Position numbers and translations under genes: made by a program. Below the pieces are notes generated by a model. The model made no database searches. It saw only the letters and a list, made by a program, of their open reading frames with translations, and was not told the DNA's origin. Positions 12,263 to 23,536 of a stretch of 64,000 bases of DNA are shown piece by piece (the stretch's first letter is position 1; each line of letters starts with the position of its first letter). The stretch comes from Dipteris shenzhenensis (Eukaryota; Polypodiophyta; Polypodiopsida; Gleicheniales). The stretch lies in assembly GCA_047967505.1 (NCBI GenBank), contig CM106538.1. The stretch is one strand, 5' to 3'.

Positions 12263-12599
12263 ATAATTATATAAATATCATCAGTAAATGCCACTTAAGT
12301 AATAAGTCACAAATTGGTGTATAATCAACAAAAACTACAAACACAACATCATACATGCATCACAACTCTTCTGATGCTTCTAGTGGAGACTGTGGCAACT
12401 CTTCTGATGCTTCCAATGGAGGCTGTGGTGCTCTAGATGTACACTCAGTCTATAGTATGTAGTGCTTTCGGAGTAGACTCACTATCCTCTTCCTTAAATG
12501 CAAGCGGAGGCTGTGGCAACTCTTCTAATGCTTCCAGTGGAGGCTGTGGTGTTGTAGGTGTACACTGGGTCTCTACTTCTTCTATAGTGTGCAGTGCTT

Positions 12600-13531
12600 T
12601 CATAGAGTAGACTCAGTCTCCTCTTCCTTAAATGCAAGCTTTGATTTAGTTGCACATTGTATTCTAATGGCAGCAATTAGGTCTCGAATGATTTCAGCCC
12701 TAAACAATTGTATATCCTCCTCTGAATATTTGAGCTCCAAAGAGTCTTCCGATGAGATCTGTGGCTTAAGTGAGAAAATTTCTTTGAAAATCAACATGCA
12801 GTTGTAGGCAACTCTCCACCCACAACTATGCCCATCTTCATGCTCTACTACTTAATGCTTTTGGAAGTCTACCGAGTCTTTGTACTGTCCTGTTTCTCTG
12901 ATAGTAGATACCAACTTCTCAATTGACTTGCTCATCGTGACATATTAAAAAAACTGTGTGTGTCTATTACATAAGGTACATAATATAGAAGTAACAACAG
13001 ATTAATAGAATACTTAAGTTTGCACTGAGCCATGAAAGCCTGCAATCAAGTTAACAAACCAACAATAGTTGTCTTCAAGGTCCCAAACCACCAGACTCCA
13101 ATGTTCCCTACACGAATAATTAAAAACCATTATTATTTAACACAATGTTGCTAGTATAAGATGAAAATAAAGGTTGCCATGATACTTACATCTCATGATA
13201 TGCCATAAATAGGACTCGCATGCCATGTAAATGTAAAGGCCGTAACCATTTACAAACATCGGCTATTGTCTTTTTGCTATCGCTAAGTATAGGAGAAAGG
13301 AGGGAATCCAACATATACACACAGTTTTGTACGGCTCTACCAAATCGTGAGATAACTATACTGCACCAACAAATAAATGAATATTAGCTTATTAGATTTA
13401 ATCAAAATATTGAATTATCAAGCAGAGAAAAAGTTTGTATCAAACCTAAGAATGGCCATCATAATGTTGTTATTGACCTCATTTGAAGCTCTAGAGAGAA
13501 TTAAAATCTCCTCTCCCCCAAATTCAAGATA
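12600..13531 (-). pseudogene. Ulp1/C48-type protease module 1
   Basis: Last of three tandem modules in the direction of transcription. Exon a (ending near 13,446) encodes FGGEEILILSR and MMAILR. Exon b (about 13,190-13,370) resembles exon b of module 3. Exon c (about 13,025-13,105) encodes EHWSLVVWDLEDNYCWFVN. Exon d (12,600-12,940) encodes EDGHSCGWRVAYNCML. His of HWSL and Cys of SCGW fit the adenain/Ulp1 catalytic His and Cys. The position 17 residues after His, usually Asp, is Asn. The usual Gln six residues before Cys is His here. A TAG at 13,532-13,534 interrupts exon a where module 3 has CAG. Duplicated Ser/Gly-coding fragments of its 3' end lie at 12,360-12,600. Confidence 0.6.
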
Positions 13532-14640
13532 CTAAGGTCTATGTTGAATCATAACCCTAACATTAAAAGAGCTTCCCAATTCTTCCAATGAAGCCATGTT
13601 TGTAGAGTTTAGGTCTTCTATCCTCTTTGACTCTTTGATGGCATTCATTTTGCAATCAATGATTGCTCGAATGGTACATGTTATAAATGCATAGAGACGC
13701 AAATCTGTATATGTTGACAGTGTGGTGTCATTTTGTATCTCAAAAATTTGACCAAGTACCAAAAAGCAATTGTAGCCCACCCTCCATCCACAATTATAGA
13801 TGTGGCTATTCTCTTGATGTGATACCTGACATGTTATATATTCTATTTTTTGTGCCAAGTCACATTGCCGCATTACTATGTCGATAGCACCTACTAACTT
13901 TCGAGCTGATCTGCACATCAAAACATATAACAATAGTGAATATATGCATTGCATATCAATCTACATGTAAAGAAGTGACAACAAGTGTAGTCTATACTTA
14001 CTCTAACACATTGCCATGGACGGATGTTATTGAGTTGGCAAAGAAGCACTTCTTCGCAAGGATGTCCACGACTACTAGACTCCAATGTGAGCTGTATTAT
14101 CAATAAAGAATAATTACTGTGTTTGAGACAATTCTAGCAATGCAATAGAAAAAACAAGTAGGGTTTGATGCTTACTTCTCATAATATGCTGTAAAAATAA
14201 CTCGTGCGTCATTCATAGGAACGTGCTTCAACCATTGCAAACATCCTCTATGGTTTCTTCTTTGTTGCTAAGCACTTCCGAAATATGAGGATCGAGCATA
14301 TATGAAACGCTTTGTATATTTTGTAGAAAATTTGCTATAACATTACTATATTAAAAAAAAGTATTAGCTTCTTGGGTTTAATCAAAATAAGCAAAGTATA
14401 AAGCCAAGGAAAAGGCTGCATCAAACCTGAGGATGGTTGTAATGACTTTGACATTAACCTCTTTCTTAGGATTCAAGAGGATTGAAATCTCTTCTTCACC
14501 AAATTCAAAAAACTGAGGTTGTTGTCGAATTAACAACATAGCGGTGAAATATTTTCATGACTCATCTTATTGAGAGAGTAGTCTACATCATGTTCTTCTT
14601 CACTTGCTATGTCCTCCACATCCTCCTTCTGCCATAAAAA
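13532..14640 (-). pseudogene. Ulp1/C48-type protease module 2
   Basis: Middle module. Exon a (about 14,427-14,635) encodes an acidic lead (EDVEDIASEEEHDVDYSL) and, after a frameshift, FEFGEEEISILLNPKKEV. Exon b is about 14,180-14,345. Exon c (about 14,001-14,095) encodes SHWSLVVVDILAKKCFFANS. Exon d (about 13,620-13,915) encodes HIYNCGWRVGYNCFLVLGQI. His and Cys are present, the acid position is Asn, and the Gln sits two residues further from the Cys than in module 3. Exon d runs without a break into exon a of module 1 (from INCK-like sequence to LEELGSSFNVRVMIQHRP), so modules 2 and 1 appear to belong to one transcript and one polyprotein-like chain. The exon-a frameshift makes it non-functional as read. 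Confidence 0.6.
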
Positions 14641-14699
14641 TATAAAAAAGTTATGTGATGTACACATCCCAAATAAAGGCTTAAACAAGCAGATAAGGT

Positions 14700-14998
14700 T
14701 TCATACATGCTTTCATTAGAGTGAGTCTCTCCTCCGCTTGGAGCAAAAATTTAAAAAGGTTTCAAACATGCTTTCATTAGAGTGAGTCTCTCCTCCTCTT
14801 GGAGGAAAAATTTAAAAAGTTATGAGATTTACACATCCCAAATAAAAATAATGGTTTAAATAATCATAGAAGTATAAAGATAGCATGCTTTCATTAGACT
14901 CAGTCTCTTCTCCTCTTGGAGGAAAATATAAAAAAGTTATGAGATTTACACATCCCAATTAAAGGCTTGAACAAGCATACAAGTATAAAGATAAGGTT
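14700..14998. repeat. Triplicated short intronic segment
   Basis: A segment containing ATGCTTTCATTAGAGTGAGT and CTCCTCTTGGAGGAAAA occurs three times between 14,700 and 14,950, between protease modules 3 and 2. Parts also resemble the 3' flank of exon d of module 3, so unequal exchange between modules may have made it. Confidence 0.65.
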
Positions 14999-16125
14999 TT
15001 ATACATGCTGCAATGTAGTCATATTTTCAGGTTGTTTCCCAATAGTAGTAATTAGACGCTGAATACTCTCAGCCCAAAATGCTAGCAGATCGGCTTCTGT
15101 ATATGATTCCATTTTCACTAGTAACTCCAAATCAAAAATCTCTCTAAGAAACAACATGTAGTTGTAGGCAACTCTCCACCCACAGCTGTGTCCATCTTTT
15201 TGCTCCACTGGCAGACGTCTTTTGAATTCCACTTGATCTTGTTGCTCCGTGGTTGTTCTGATAGCAGATACTAGCCGATATGCAGCACTGCCCATCATGA
15301 CATATTAAATATATTAATATGTCATGATCATAAGTTACAAAATAAGAAAGTATCAAAAATATTAAGAGAATAATTACCTTGGGGAGTTGGCATGATAGCC
15401 TTCCATTAAATTCACAAACCATAAACGGTTGAGTTCAAGGTCCCAGAAGATCAGACTCCAATGTGAGCTACATGACTAGAATAAAAATGATTATTGTTTT
15501 ACACAAACTTGCCAAAGAAATAGTAAAAATAAGGTTAGAGTTGATACTTATGCCTCATGATAAGGCATTAAGATGACTCGCACCCCATCTAAATTCAAAG
15601 GGCTTAACCAGGTACAAATATCTTCTATAGTCTTTTGAGGAGAGCTAAGAATAGAAGAAAGGAGAGCATCGAGCATGTAGACACGATGTTGCACTGCACT
15701 AGGAAGCTGAGAAATAACTACACTACACCAAGAAATAAACAAACATTAGCTCATAGAATTGATTTGCATTTTGCACTAGGAAACTGATATATAACTACAC
15801 TGTGAATAAATAAACAAATGTTACCTCATTGAAGTAGCAATAAATAAACAAACGTTACCTGAGAATGGCCAAGATAACATTGTCATTAAGGATTGGAGAG
15901 GATTGAAACCTCCTCTCTACCAAAGCTCAAATACTGAGGTTCTCGTTTCAAAACGATCCTAACTTCAAATGAGCTCTCCATTTTATCCAATGCAGCTAAA
16001 TTTGATTCTTCAATCAAATTTAGAGGTGGTTGCATTGTTGAAGTAGAAGGGAGTGCCTCCGTATTAACTTCATCCATTTCTTCTCCCTCTATTGCCTGTA
16101 AACAAATATGAGAGATTAGATTCAT
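14999..16125 (-). pseudogene. Ulp1/C48-type protease module 3
   Basis: First and best-preserved module. Exon a (about 15,861-16,096, after a TTTACAG acceptor) encodes an acidic lead and FEVRIVLKREPQYLSFGREE. Exon b (about 15,553-15,722) encodes AVQHRVYMLDALLSSIL and LDGVRVILMPYHE. Exon c (about 15,380-15,465) encodes SHWSLIFWDLELNRLWFVNL. Exon d (about 15,006-15,298) encodes EQKDGHSCGWRVAYNYML. His in HWSL, Gln six residues before Cys, and Cys in SCGW match clan CE proteases of the Ulp1/SENP type; the third catalytic position is Asn. Exon a has a frameshift after SILSNP, and the donor after exon b reads ATAAGT where the other modules have GTAAG. The family normally cleaves SUMO or related modifiers; the substrate here is unknown. 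Confidence 0.65.
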
Positions 16126-16181
16126 TATCTTTAAATTTAAATCTTATTTAAAAAATTGTATTTAGTTGAGAAATAGAGAGT

Positions 16182-19100
16182 TCATATCGCTAAGTATTGT
16201 CGTAGTGGCCTTTTTTCATAACCCTGCGAGCCATAATTATCAAAGAAGGCATCATCATGTTTGTCTTCATCCACCAACCTCTCTGTGAATGGGTCATGTA
16301 AGTCCATCTTTTCATCATCATCAACTGGGACATTATGATCTTCAAGGTAATCATCCATGTCATCGGTGTCCTTGTGGTCTATCTCTTTTTCATAGCCTGT
16401 GGTTAGATCTACTTGAAGCTGGAAATAAGCCATGAAATGCTTATTTTCAATAATATTTGTGGAGTTGCCTTTTCTGAGGAGATCCTCAAATAAATATCCC
16501 ATCCTGCACAAGGTGACCTCCCAACTTGCCGGTAGCAAATTCTCCATCATGGTAAGCAAGAGACTCCCACTTTTTGTAGGACTTCCATAGTTGTTTTTTT
16601 GATAATGTATGGACCTGGGAATATCTTGCTCTTCTAGTATCAATCTCAAATTATTTGAATTCCCTCTTATGTTCTTTTGTAAGGAGTGATCAGGGTTGGG
16701 ACTTTGCATACACAAAAAGAATGACTCAAGAGATTGAATCGCTATGCCACATTCTCTCTTTCCTATCTTTGCTGCATAAACACCGCTATAGATCTTCAAA
16801 TCTGATGAATATGCTCGCTCTAGAGTAACTTGCATGGATTATTTGTCTTTTTTATCAACAAAAATGACAATGTTGCAAATCGCCACTTTGCTAATGGTGG
16901 TATATACTATTCTATCAATAAAGTTATGGATATCATCGCTAGAAACTTCATTGATAAAGAATAGTTGTGGCTTATCCCATGCTGACTCATTCTTGAAGAA
17001 GTCATCTTCTGAGACTCCCCTAAAGTTCACAAGCTTTCCAGACTCTACCGTAACCTCTACATTGAATTGAAGCTTTGGTGCATATCTGTCGGCATCCTTA
17101 TCTCGCTGATTAATCTTTCCACATATGCAACCACCTGTTGTGGGATTTCTTTCCTCATATAAGAGGTTACTATTTCTGACCCATCTTCATCCTTTTTAAT
17201 CCACCTGTTTGCCCATAGCTTTACCTTGGGTGTTGACAAAGAAGCTATATGCTTCACCACATTATAGTCAATGTTACAATGAGTAAGTGGAATTTGTTTC
17301 TCTGACAGCAAATACTTAGTGGCACTATGCACTGCATCACGCATCACCTATACGTTGATGGATTCTTCCATGTAGTGGTCTTTGTCTTTTTTTCCAAAAA
17401 ACCATTCTTTCTCTAAAATTTTTTGTGTTGCCATGGATGCATACTTATCAGGTAAGTACTTTATAGGCCTCCACATCCTTGCCGTCAACTCCTTCTTATC
17501 CATTACCTTTGACTTGCTGGAGATAAACAAAGGGGCTTCATAGGTCAACTGTCCACGCTCACAAGCAATGCACGTTTCAAGCATCTCATTGAACACTTCA
17601 ACAGGATGAAATATGATAGAAGTGTAGTCGGCATATCTGTCCCTCACCACCTTGAGGCTTGTCATACTTTCTTCTTGCTCTTGAGTTCCCCTAGGCACAA
17701 CTACACTCAAAGAAGTATAGAAGTTCGTGAGTGTGTCGGCGTCTGCTTTTGTGACCTTTCGCTTCAAATTAGGATTTGGAGAACCAAATGTTGTCCATAT
17801 AACCCTTGCCTTCTGTAAGACCTCTGATGTTGAGGATATCTTATGCTTTCCATGGACATAATGATTAAGTCTTTCGGACTCAATCAAATACTTGATCTCA
17901 TGCTTGAATATACAGATTGTTGCAGGATAATAATGGAATGAACTTATCTTTGCAAATTGTTCTGGAGTGAGTCTTTTGCCCTCCTTTGCTTCCCTTGCAA
18001 TCTGATTACAAGCATAAGCCCAATGTTGACCATCAATGGGCTGGAATCTGCAATGAAGGAGGAATTCCTTCTTTACTTCTTTTAGCATATTCTCACCTTG
18101 TGCCTCTTCGCCTTGTTCATGTGGAATATTTTGAAGAGTGTCTTTAAAGAATCGAGTGAAGGTTTCCTCGAAATGTGTAGGCCCTGTAAATGTTATTTGA
18201 TCCAGAAAACTATTTTTGGTTGGACAAAACATTATTGGGCGCAAGACCACATTGCTTGCCACAGGTTTCTTACCATCTCTCAAAGCCTCGTATATTTACA
18301 TTGCATAGGATATATCAAGGCTTCAGCTATTAGTAAAGAGAGCTGCAGCTTCCACATCTTTGGAATTCACAAACCACGTCCTTTGACCCCAGATATATCC
18401 CACATCATCATCTATAACTACTTCATTAAGACACAGATTAAGATTTTTGATTGATGTGAGTTCATCCTGATCATCTTCAGCCTCGGGTTCTGAGTCTTCT
18501 TCATCTTCTCTTCTTTTAACCGTTTTTCATCCACATTATCTCTCTCTACAGTGGGACGATGTCTTTTTTTACTGCTTGGAACCGTGGCTCTTGCAGTACT
18601 AGCCTTTTGCATTTCACGTCGTGGTTTGCTAGCAAGAGCTTCTAGCATAACTGCAGTGGATCGACCTTGATCTTCTTCAGTTTTTTTAAATTCCCGTGCA
18701 CTCAAGGCTTGTTTTTCATCATCCTTAGTTACATCCACCATTTCTTGCTCTAGAAGTTTGCGCTCATGTTTTACACATTTGTGACAGTGTGCCTATTCTT
18801 CTTGTCCCTGCATCGAAGTCTGAGCTTTTTGATCTCCTTCATGTGAAGATCCTTGAATATGAGGAGCATATTCTGCATCCTAAAAGTACTCAAACATTAT
18901 CTTTGCATTGTAAGAAAATAGTATGCAGCGGAAGATAACAACAAAACGCAAGTACACGATGGAAAGCTGGAGAGAATACAAAAATTCTGATATACCAAAC
19001 TGTTGATACAACTGATGGTTGGCTGTCCACCCGTGCGCTCTACAGACAGAGCTTCGATGGTGATCTAGACAGATGCTGGACGGAGGACTATGAGCGTGAA

Positions 19101-20069
19101 GAACTGGTAATCTGATGATAGGGGGTGGCCACTTATATAGTGTAAGTGGTTGACGGTCGGCCCTGTAATAGGCAGTCGGCCTAATAGACAGTCGGCCTGG
19201 AAGACCAACCGACCCTTCAGAAAACATGCCATCGGGCAGATGAAGGATCGCGCATAGGTCACCCCGGACCCTGCCGCTGGGGGCTTTGCCCCCAGACCCC
19301 CACCGGGGGCCTGCGCCCCCCGGACCCCCTGCTATCGGGGGGGCTATCGCCCCCCCGAACCCCCCCTTTGTGCAGACGGGTATCTACTCTTGGCTCCTAA
19401 GCCGTCTCATAACCATCTGGTCTACTCTAAGACCCCTTCCAGTGTCTAAACTGGGGATCCCTCCCAATATCTGATACCCATCATGGCTTCTCCTCATATG
19501 GGGGCCTTACAACATTGGGTACACAGAATATTGGTGGGTTACATGAGAGGTGGACATTTGAGCTAACTCTAACATGCATGCATCCTTTTTGCCACCACAC
19601 TAGGAAATTGCTCCCAAGTATATGAAAGAGTCTCTAATGCACTTTGCAGCTCTGGAAACTTTGATGGTTGAAAAGGAGGCATCACAAAGGTCTTTGAGTC
19701 TCTCCTTGACACAATAAAATGAATACCGCCAACTTCAGGATCTAAACTCTTTGTTAAAATATCCACAAAGGTGTCTTTTCGCTGTATTATTATGCCTACC
19801 ACAAGGCTTGAAGTCATATCTTTTTTGAAGAAAGTAGCATCCCATGGATCTTCAACACCATTGAACTCCCTTTTTGACATAAGTAGAAAGAGTCTCTTTT
19901 CCTTTTGATGAAGAAACCAAGCTCTTTTGCCCATGTGATATTGAGTCCACCTACAAAAGCCATTGGGGTTATATTCCTTTCCTTTGAAATTCAAAGTGAC
20001 ATCAGAAACCCATTCTCTGATCTCAGAGTCATTTAGGATAGCCATCACATTAGCTGATTGCTCCATAAT
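16182..20069 (-). pseudogene. Large DGQH-motif protein gene, upstream of the protease modules
   Basis: A string of collinear minus-strand frames (19,569-20,069; 18,418-18,903; 17,348-18,283; 17,057-17,347; 16,836-17,040; 16,182-16,835) reads as one gene of roughly 1,200 codons. The N-terminal part has FCRWTQYHMGKRAWFLHQKE. A Lys/Arg-rich, coiled-coil-like middle follows. A conserved-looking block has HCRFQPIDGQHWAYACNQIA, resembling the GxH box of ParB/sulfiredoxin-like or DGQHR folds. The last part ends in an acidic Asp/Glu/His-rich linker. Protease module 3 follows immediately on the same strand, so they may form one fusion protein. Lesions include TAG codons near 18,890 and 18,800, frameshifts near 18,440 and 18,300, a break between 17,057 and 16,835, and the solo LTR in the first part. 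Function is unknown; the ParB-like comparison is weak. Confidence 0.5.
18909..19574. mobile_element. Solo LTR with 5-bp target duplication
   Basis: 666 bp starting TGTAAGAAAATAG and ending TAACTCTAACA, with TG...CA ends and imperfect inverted tips. It is flanked by TGCAT at 18,904-18,908 and 19,575-19,579. Excising it plus one TGCAT rejoins the DGQH gene frame across the site. The middle (19,279-19,360) has three G/C hairpins such as GGGGGCTTTGCCCCC. A TATA-like ACTTATATAG lies at about 19,132. No internal region or second LTR remains. Superfamily cannot be told. Confidence 0.85.
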
Positions 20070-20159
20070 CCTACAAGAAAAGATAATGAAGAATTTAGAT
20101 ACATACAAGTAAAGTACAATATACAACCCTTGATACAATAAATGTGGGAAATAGCCCAA

Positions 20160-21236
20160 AAGGCTTTACAAGGCTTCATATGGCAATAAATGTGGGAAAT
20201 AGCCTAAAAGTCTTTACAAGGCTTAACTATTTGTACAAATGTAAAAAAATTAGCCAATAAAGCTTTACAAGTAATATAAAATGTCGTCTAGTGATAAAGC
20301 TTCAATCTTCGTGAAGACGTGTAATCTGTCCATCCATTGATTTGCCCTCTAGTCATAAAGCTTCAATCTTCGTGATGACATGTAATCTGTCCATCCATTG
20401 ATATCTGTGCACTGATACCCAACTGATGCAATCTATCCACTAAAAACTATTCCACTGATATCCACTTATGCAGCCCACATGATATCCACTTATGCATGCC
20501 ACTGATACTTGTTAAATAGTGAATGGTCGAGATGGTCGGGTTTATTACAAGGCGCTTCATATGACAATAAATGTAAAAAATACCATAGAAGGCTTTACAA
20601 GGGTTTTTATGACAATAAAGGAGCTTAAATATTTATACAAATGCAATAAAAATAACCAATAATCATCAAGCTCCAATATGTCCCATGACATGTAATCTGT
20701 CCACTGATATATGTATGTAATCTATCCACTGATATCTGCTCATGCAATCTGCTCACTGATAAACTTCTTGGTAAATGGTAAAAGGTCTTATTTAATAGCA
20801 TGTTATGAGTGTTAAACCGGATGTGAGCGAAGGGACTGACAATGATTAGGAACTAGTTAGAAAAATTTGAGCATGGCTTCGATTGGCAACTTGGAGAATT
20901 GTCTCTCCTCTAAGGCAATCTAATCTATGCTAAACTATGCTAAACCAACCATCGAAGCGAAGAAAAGCAATAAATAATTTCTTTTTCTGTGTTCATTTTA
21001 ATGTGCTGGGGTTTAAGAGGCTTAAATATGCAAAAGAAGGGGTTGTGATGTAGAGGCTAAACCTGCATGTGAGATAAATGAAGAACAAGTATCTAAAGAA
21101 AAGTTAACATTTTTCAATTTAAAAAATGAATATATATAAAAATATTATCTCACCTTCAAAACAAACCATAAATTCACTCTTTTATAATTTTTTAAAAGTA
21201 TAATATAAAACATGTAAATATATAAAACTCTCTTTA
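20160..21236. other. Intergenic DNA with short dispersed repeats
   Basis: No gene seen. Phrases such as GACATGTAATCTGTCCA, CACTGATATCCACTTATGCA and GGCTTTACAAGGCTT recur several times between 20,160 and 20,760. The region leads into the pyrimidine tract and probably holds the promoter of the minus-strand gene block. Confidence 0.5.
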
Positions 21237-21434
21237 CTTTCTCTCTCTCTCTCTCTCTCTCTCTCGACTTGTAAATCTCTCTGTAGCCATAGTCAAGACA
21301 CCTCATTCTCTCTCTCTCTCTCTGACAACTCTTATGTGTTTCCCTCTCTATCCTCATCCCACTTATTCTCTCTCTCCCTCTCCCTCCCTCTAGCACAGAA
21401 GTTTCATTCCTCCCTCTCTCTCCCTCTCTCTCTT

Positions 21435-21501
<67 letters not shown>

Positions 21502-21600
21502 CCTAAGTCTCCCTCTTCTCTTCTCTCTCTCTCTCTCTCTCCCTCTCCCTCCCTCTCTTTCTTTCCCTCCCTACTCTTCTAGCAGAGAAGTTTCATTCCC

Positions 21601-21656
<56 letters not shown>

Positions 21657-21751
21657 CCTAAGTCTCCCTCTTCTCTTCTCTCTCTCTCTCTCCCTCTCCC
21701 TCCCTCTCTTTCTTTCCCTCCCTACTCTTCTAGCAGAGAAGTTTCATTCCC

Positions 21752-21797
<46 letters not shown>

Positions 21798-22980
21798 TCT
21801 CTCTTTCTCTCTCCCTAAGTCTCCCTCTTCTCTTCTCTTTCTCTCTCTCCCTCTCCCTCCCTCTCTTTCTTTCCCTCCCTACTTTTCTCTCTCATTGCTA
21901 CGAGGAGACTCTCTTCTCTCTTTCCCTCCCTACTCTTCTCTCTCATCTCTCCCTTTGGTGGCCACGGCCCCGAAGAGCCCCTCTTCTCTCTCTTAATTTC
22001 TCTCTTTCTCTCTCTCCTCTTGCCACGTTTCATTCTGATAAACATCTCTCTCTCTCCCTCTCTCTCCCTCTCTCTCTTTCTCTCTCTCTCTCCCTCTCTC
22101 TCTTTCCCTCTCTCTCTCTTTCTCTCTCTCCCTCTCTCTCTTTCTCTCTCTCTCCCTCTCTCTCCCTACTCTCTCCCTCCCTCAAGCAGCCATGACCCCC
22201 AAGAGACCCTCTTCTCTCTCTTAATCTCTCTCCCCCTCTCTCCTCTCTCTTTCTTTCCCTCCCTACTCTTCTCTCTCATTTAAGGAGCCCCTCTTCTCCC
22301 TATGAATCTCTCTCTCTCTCTCTCCCTCTCTCCCTCTCTCTTGGCAGCCACAGCCCCCAAGAGCCCCTCTTCTCTCTCTTAATTTCTCTCTTTCCCTCTC
22401 TCCTCTCTCTTTCTCTCCCTCCTATTCTCTCATTTCTCAAATTTACAAACTCAAATATAAATAAAAAACTAATTAAAATAGAACTCAAAAACTCAAATAA
22501 GAAACTAATTTAATCCCTCTCTCTCCCTCTCTCTCTTTCTCTCTCTCTCCCTCTCTCTCTCTCCCTCTCTCTCTCTTTTTCTCTCTCCCTCTCTCTCTCT
22601 TTCTCTCTCTCTCCCTCTCTCTCCCTACTCTCTCTTGCCCTCAAGCAGCCACGGCCCCCAGGAGACCCTCTTCTCTCTCTTAATCTCTCTCCCCCTCTCT
22701 CCTCTCTCTTTCTTTCCCTCCCTACTCTTCTCTCTCATTTAAGGAGCCCGTCTTCTCTCTGTGAATCTCTCTCTCTCTCTCCCTCTCTCCCTCTCTCTTG
22801 GCGGCCACAGCCGCCAAGAGCCCCTCTTCTCTCTCTTAATTTCTCTCTTTCCCTCTCTCCTCTCTCCTGTCTCTTTCTCTCCCTCCCTATTCTCTCATTT
22901 CTCAAATTTACAAACCCAAATATAAATAAAAAACTAATTAAAATAGAACTCAAAAACTCAAATAAGAAACTAATTTAAAA
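21237..22980. repeat. CT-rich microsatellite and nested tandem repeats
   Basis: Long (CT)n, CCCTCT and CTTTCTCT runs. Within them a unit with CCCTAAGTCTCCCTCTTCTC and AGCAGAGAAGTTTCATTC repeats about three times at a 155-bp period (near 21,500, 21,655 and 21,812). A unit of about 460-466 bp containing CAAGCAGCC and a short AT-rich tail (near 22,440 and 22,906) is duplicated. Frames in this block are composition artefacts. Confidence 0.95.
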
Positions 22981-23536
22981 AGAATTGTAATGCCTTCTAA
23001 AAGACCCCCCTCCTCAAAAACTTTAACAATAAGCTAATTAAAAAAGAATTATAAGTAAAGAAAAAGAATTACAAGACGAATTTTAAGAAATAGAACTCAA
23101 AAACTTTAACAAGAAACTAATTGAAAAAGAATTGTAAGTAAAGAAAAAGAATTACAAGACGAATGAAAAAGAATGCAAGTATCTGGAAAAAGTGAAAAAA
23201 GTAAGGCTCCACTTATCCTTTCTCTTCCGCTCTTGGTTGCTTCAATGAAATGAGGAGAGAGTTAGAATGAATGAATGGAAAGAAAAGTATATATAAGAAA
23301 AACTAGCCCACTCCTACTACGCATAAATTTGAATTTTCAAAAAAGAGAGGGAAATTTGAATTCATTATAAATTTGAATTCAAATTTGTGTTCAACATTCT
23401 TCTCATACTTTCTTCTCGTACGTTCCTTTTGAATTCAAATTTGTGTTCAACATTCTTCTTGATACTTTCTTCGACATTCTTCTCGATACTTTCTTCTCGT
23501 AAGTCCTTTTCATTCTTCTCATAAGTCAAATCTTAT
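22981..23536. other. AT-rich spacer with a possible TATA element
   Basis: No gene. GTATATATAAG at about 23,287 is a TATA-like sequence on the plus strand, followed by a TTGAATTCAAATTTGTGTTC repeat (about 23,374 and 23,430) and CTTCTCGATACTTTCTTC repeats. It could be a plus-strand promoter for the transposase gene, but this is unproven. Confidence 0.3.

Noticed and set aside
15540-15560. AT-AC (U12-type) intron after exon b of protease module 3 (donor ATAAGT)
   Set aside because: Modules 1 and 2 have GTAAG at the same place and the U12 donor consensus ATATCC is absent, so this is a mutated GT donor.
17980-18060. DGQH motif as evidence for a bacterial phosphorothioation (DndB-type) or ParB gene transfer
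   Set aside because: Only a short motif matches, the gene is intron-bearing and embedded in a plant transposon, and no partner genes are present.
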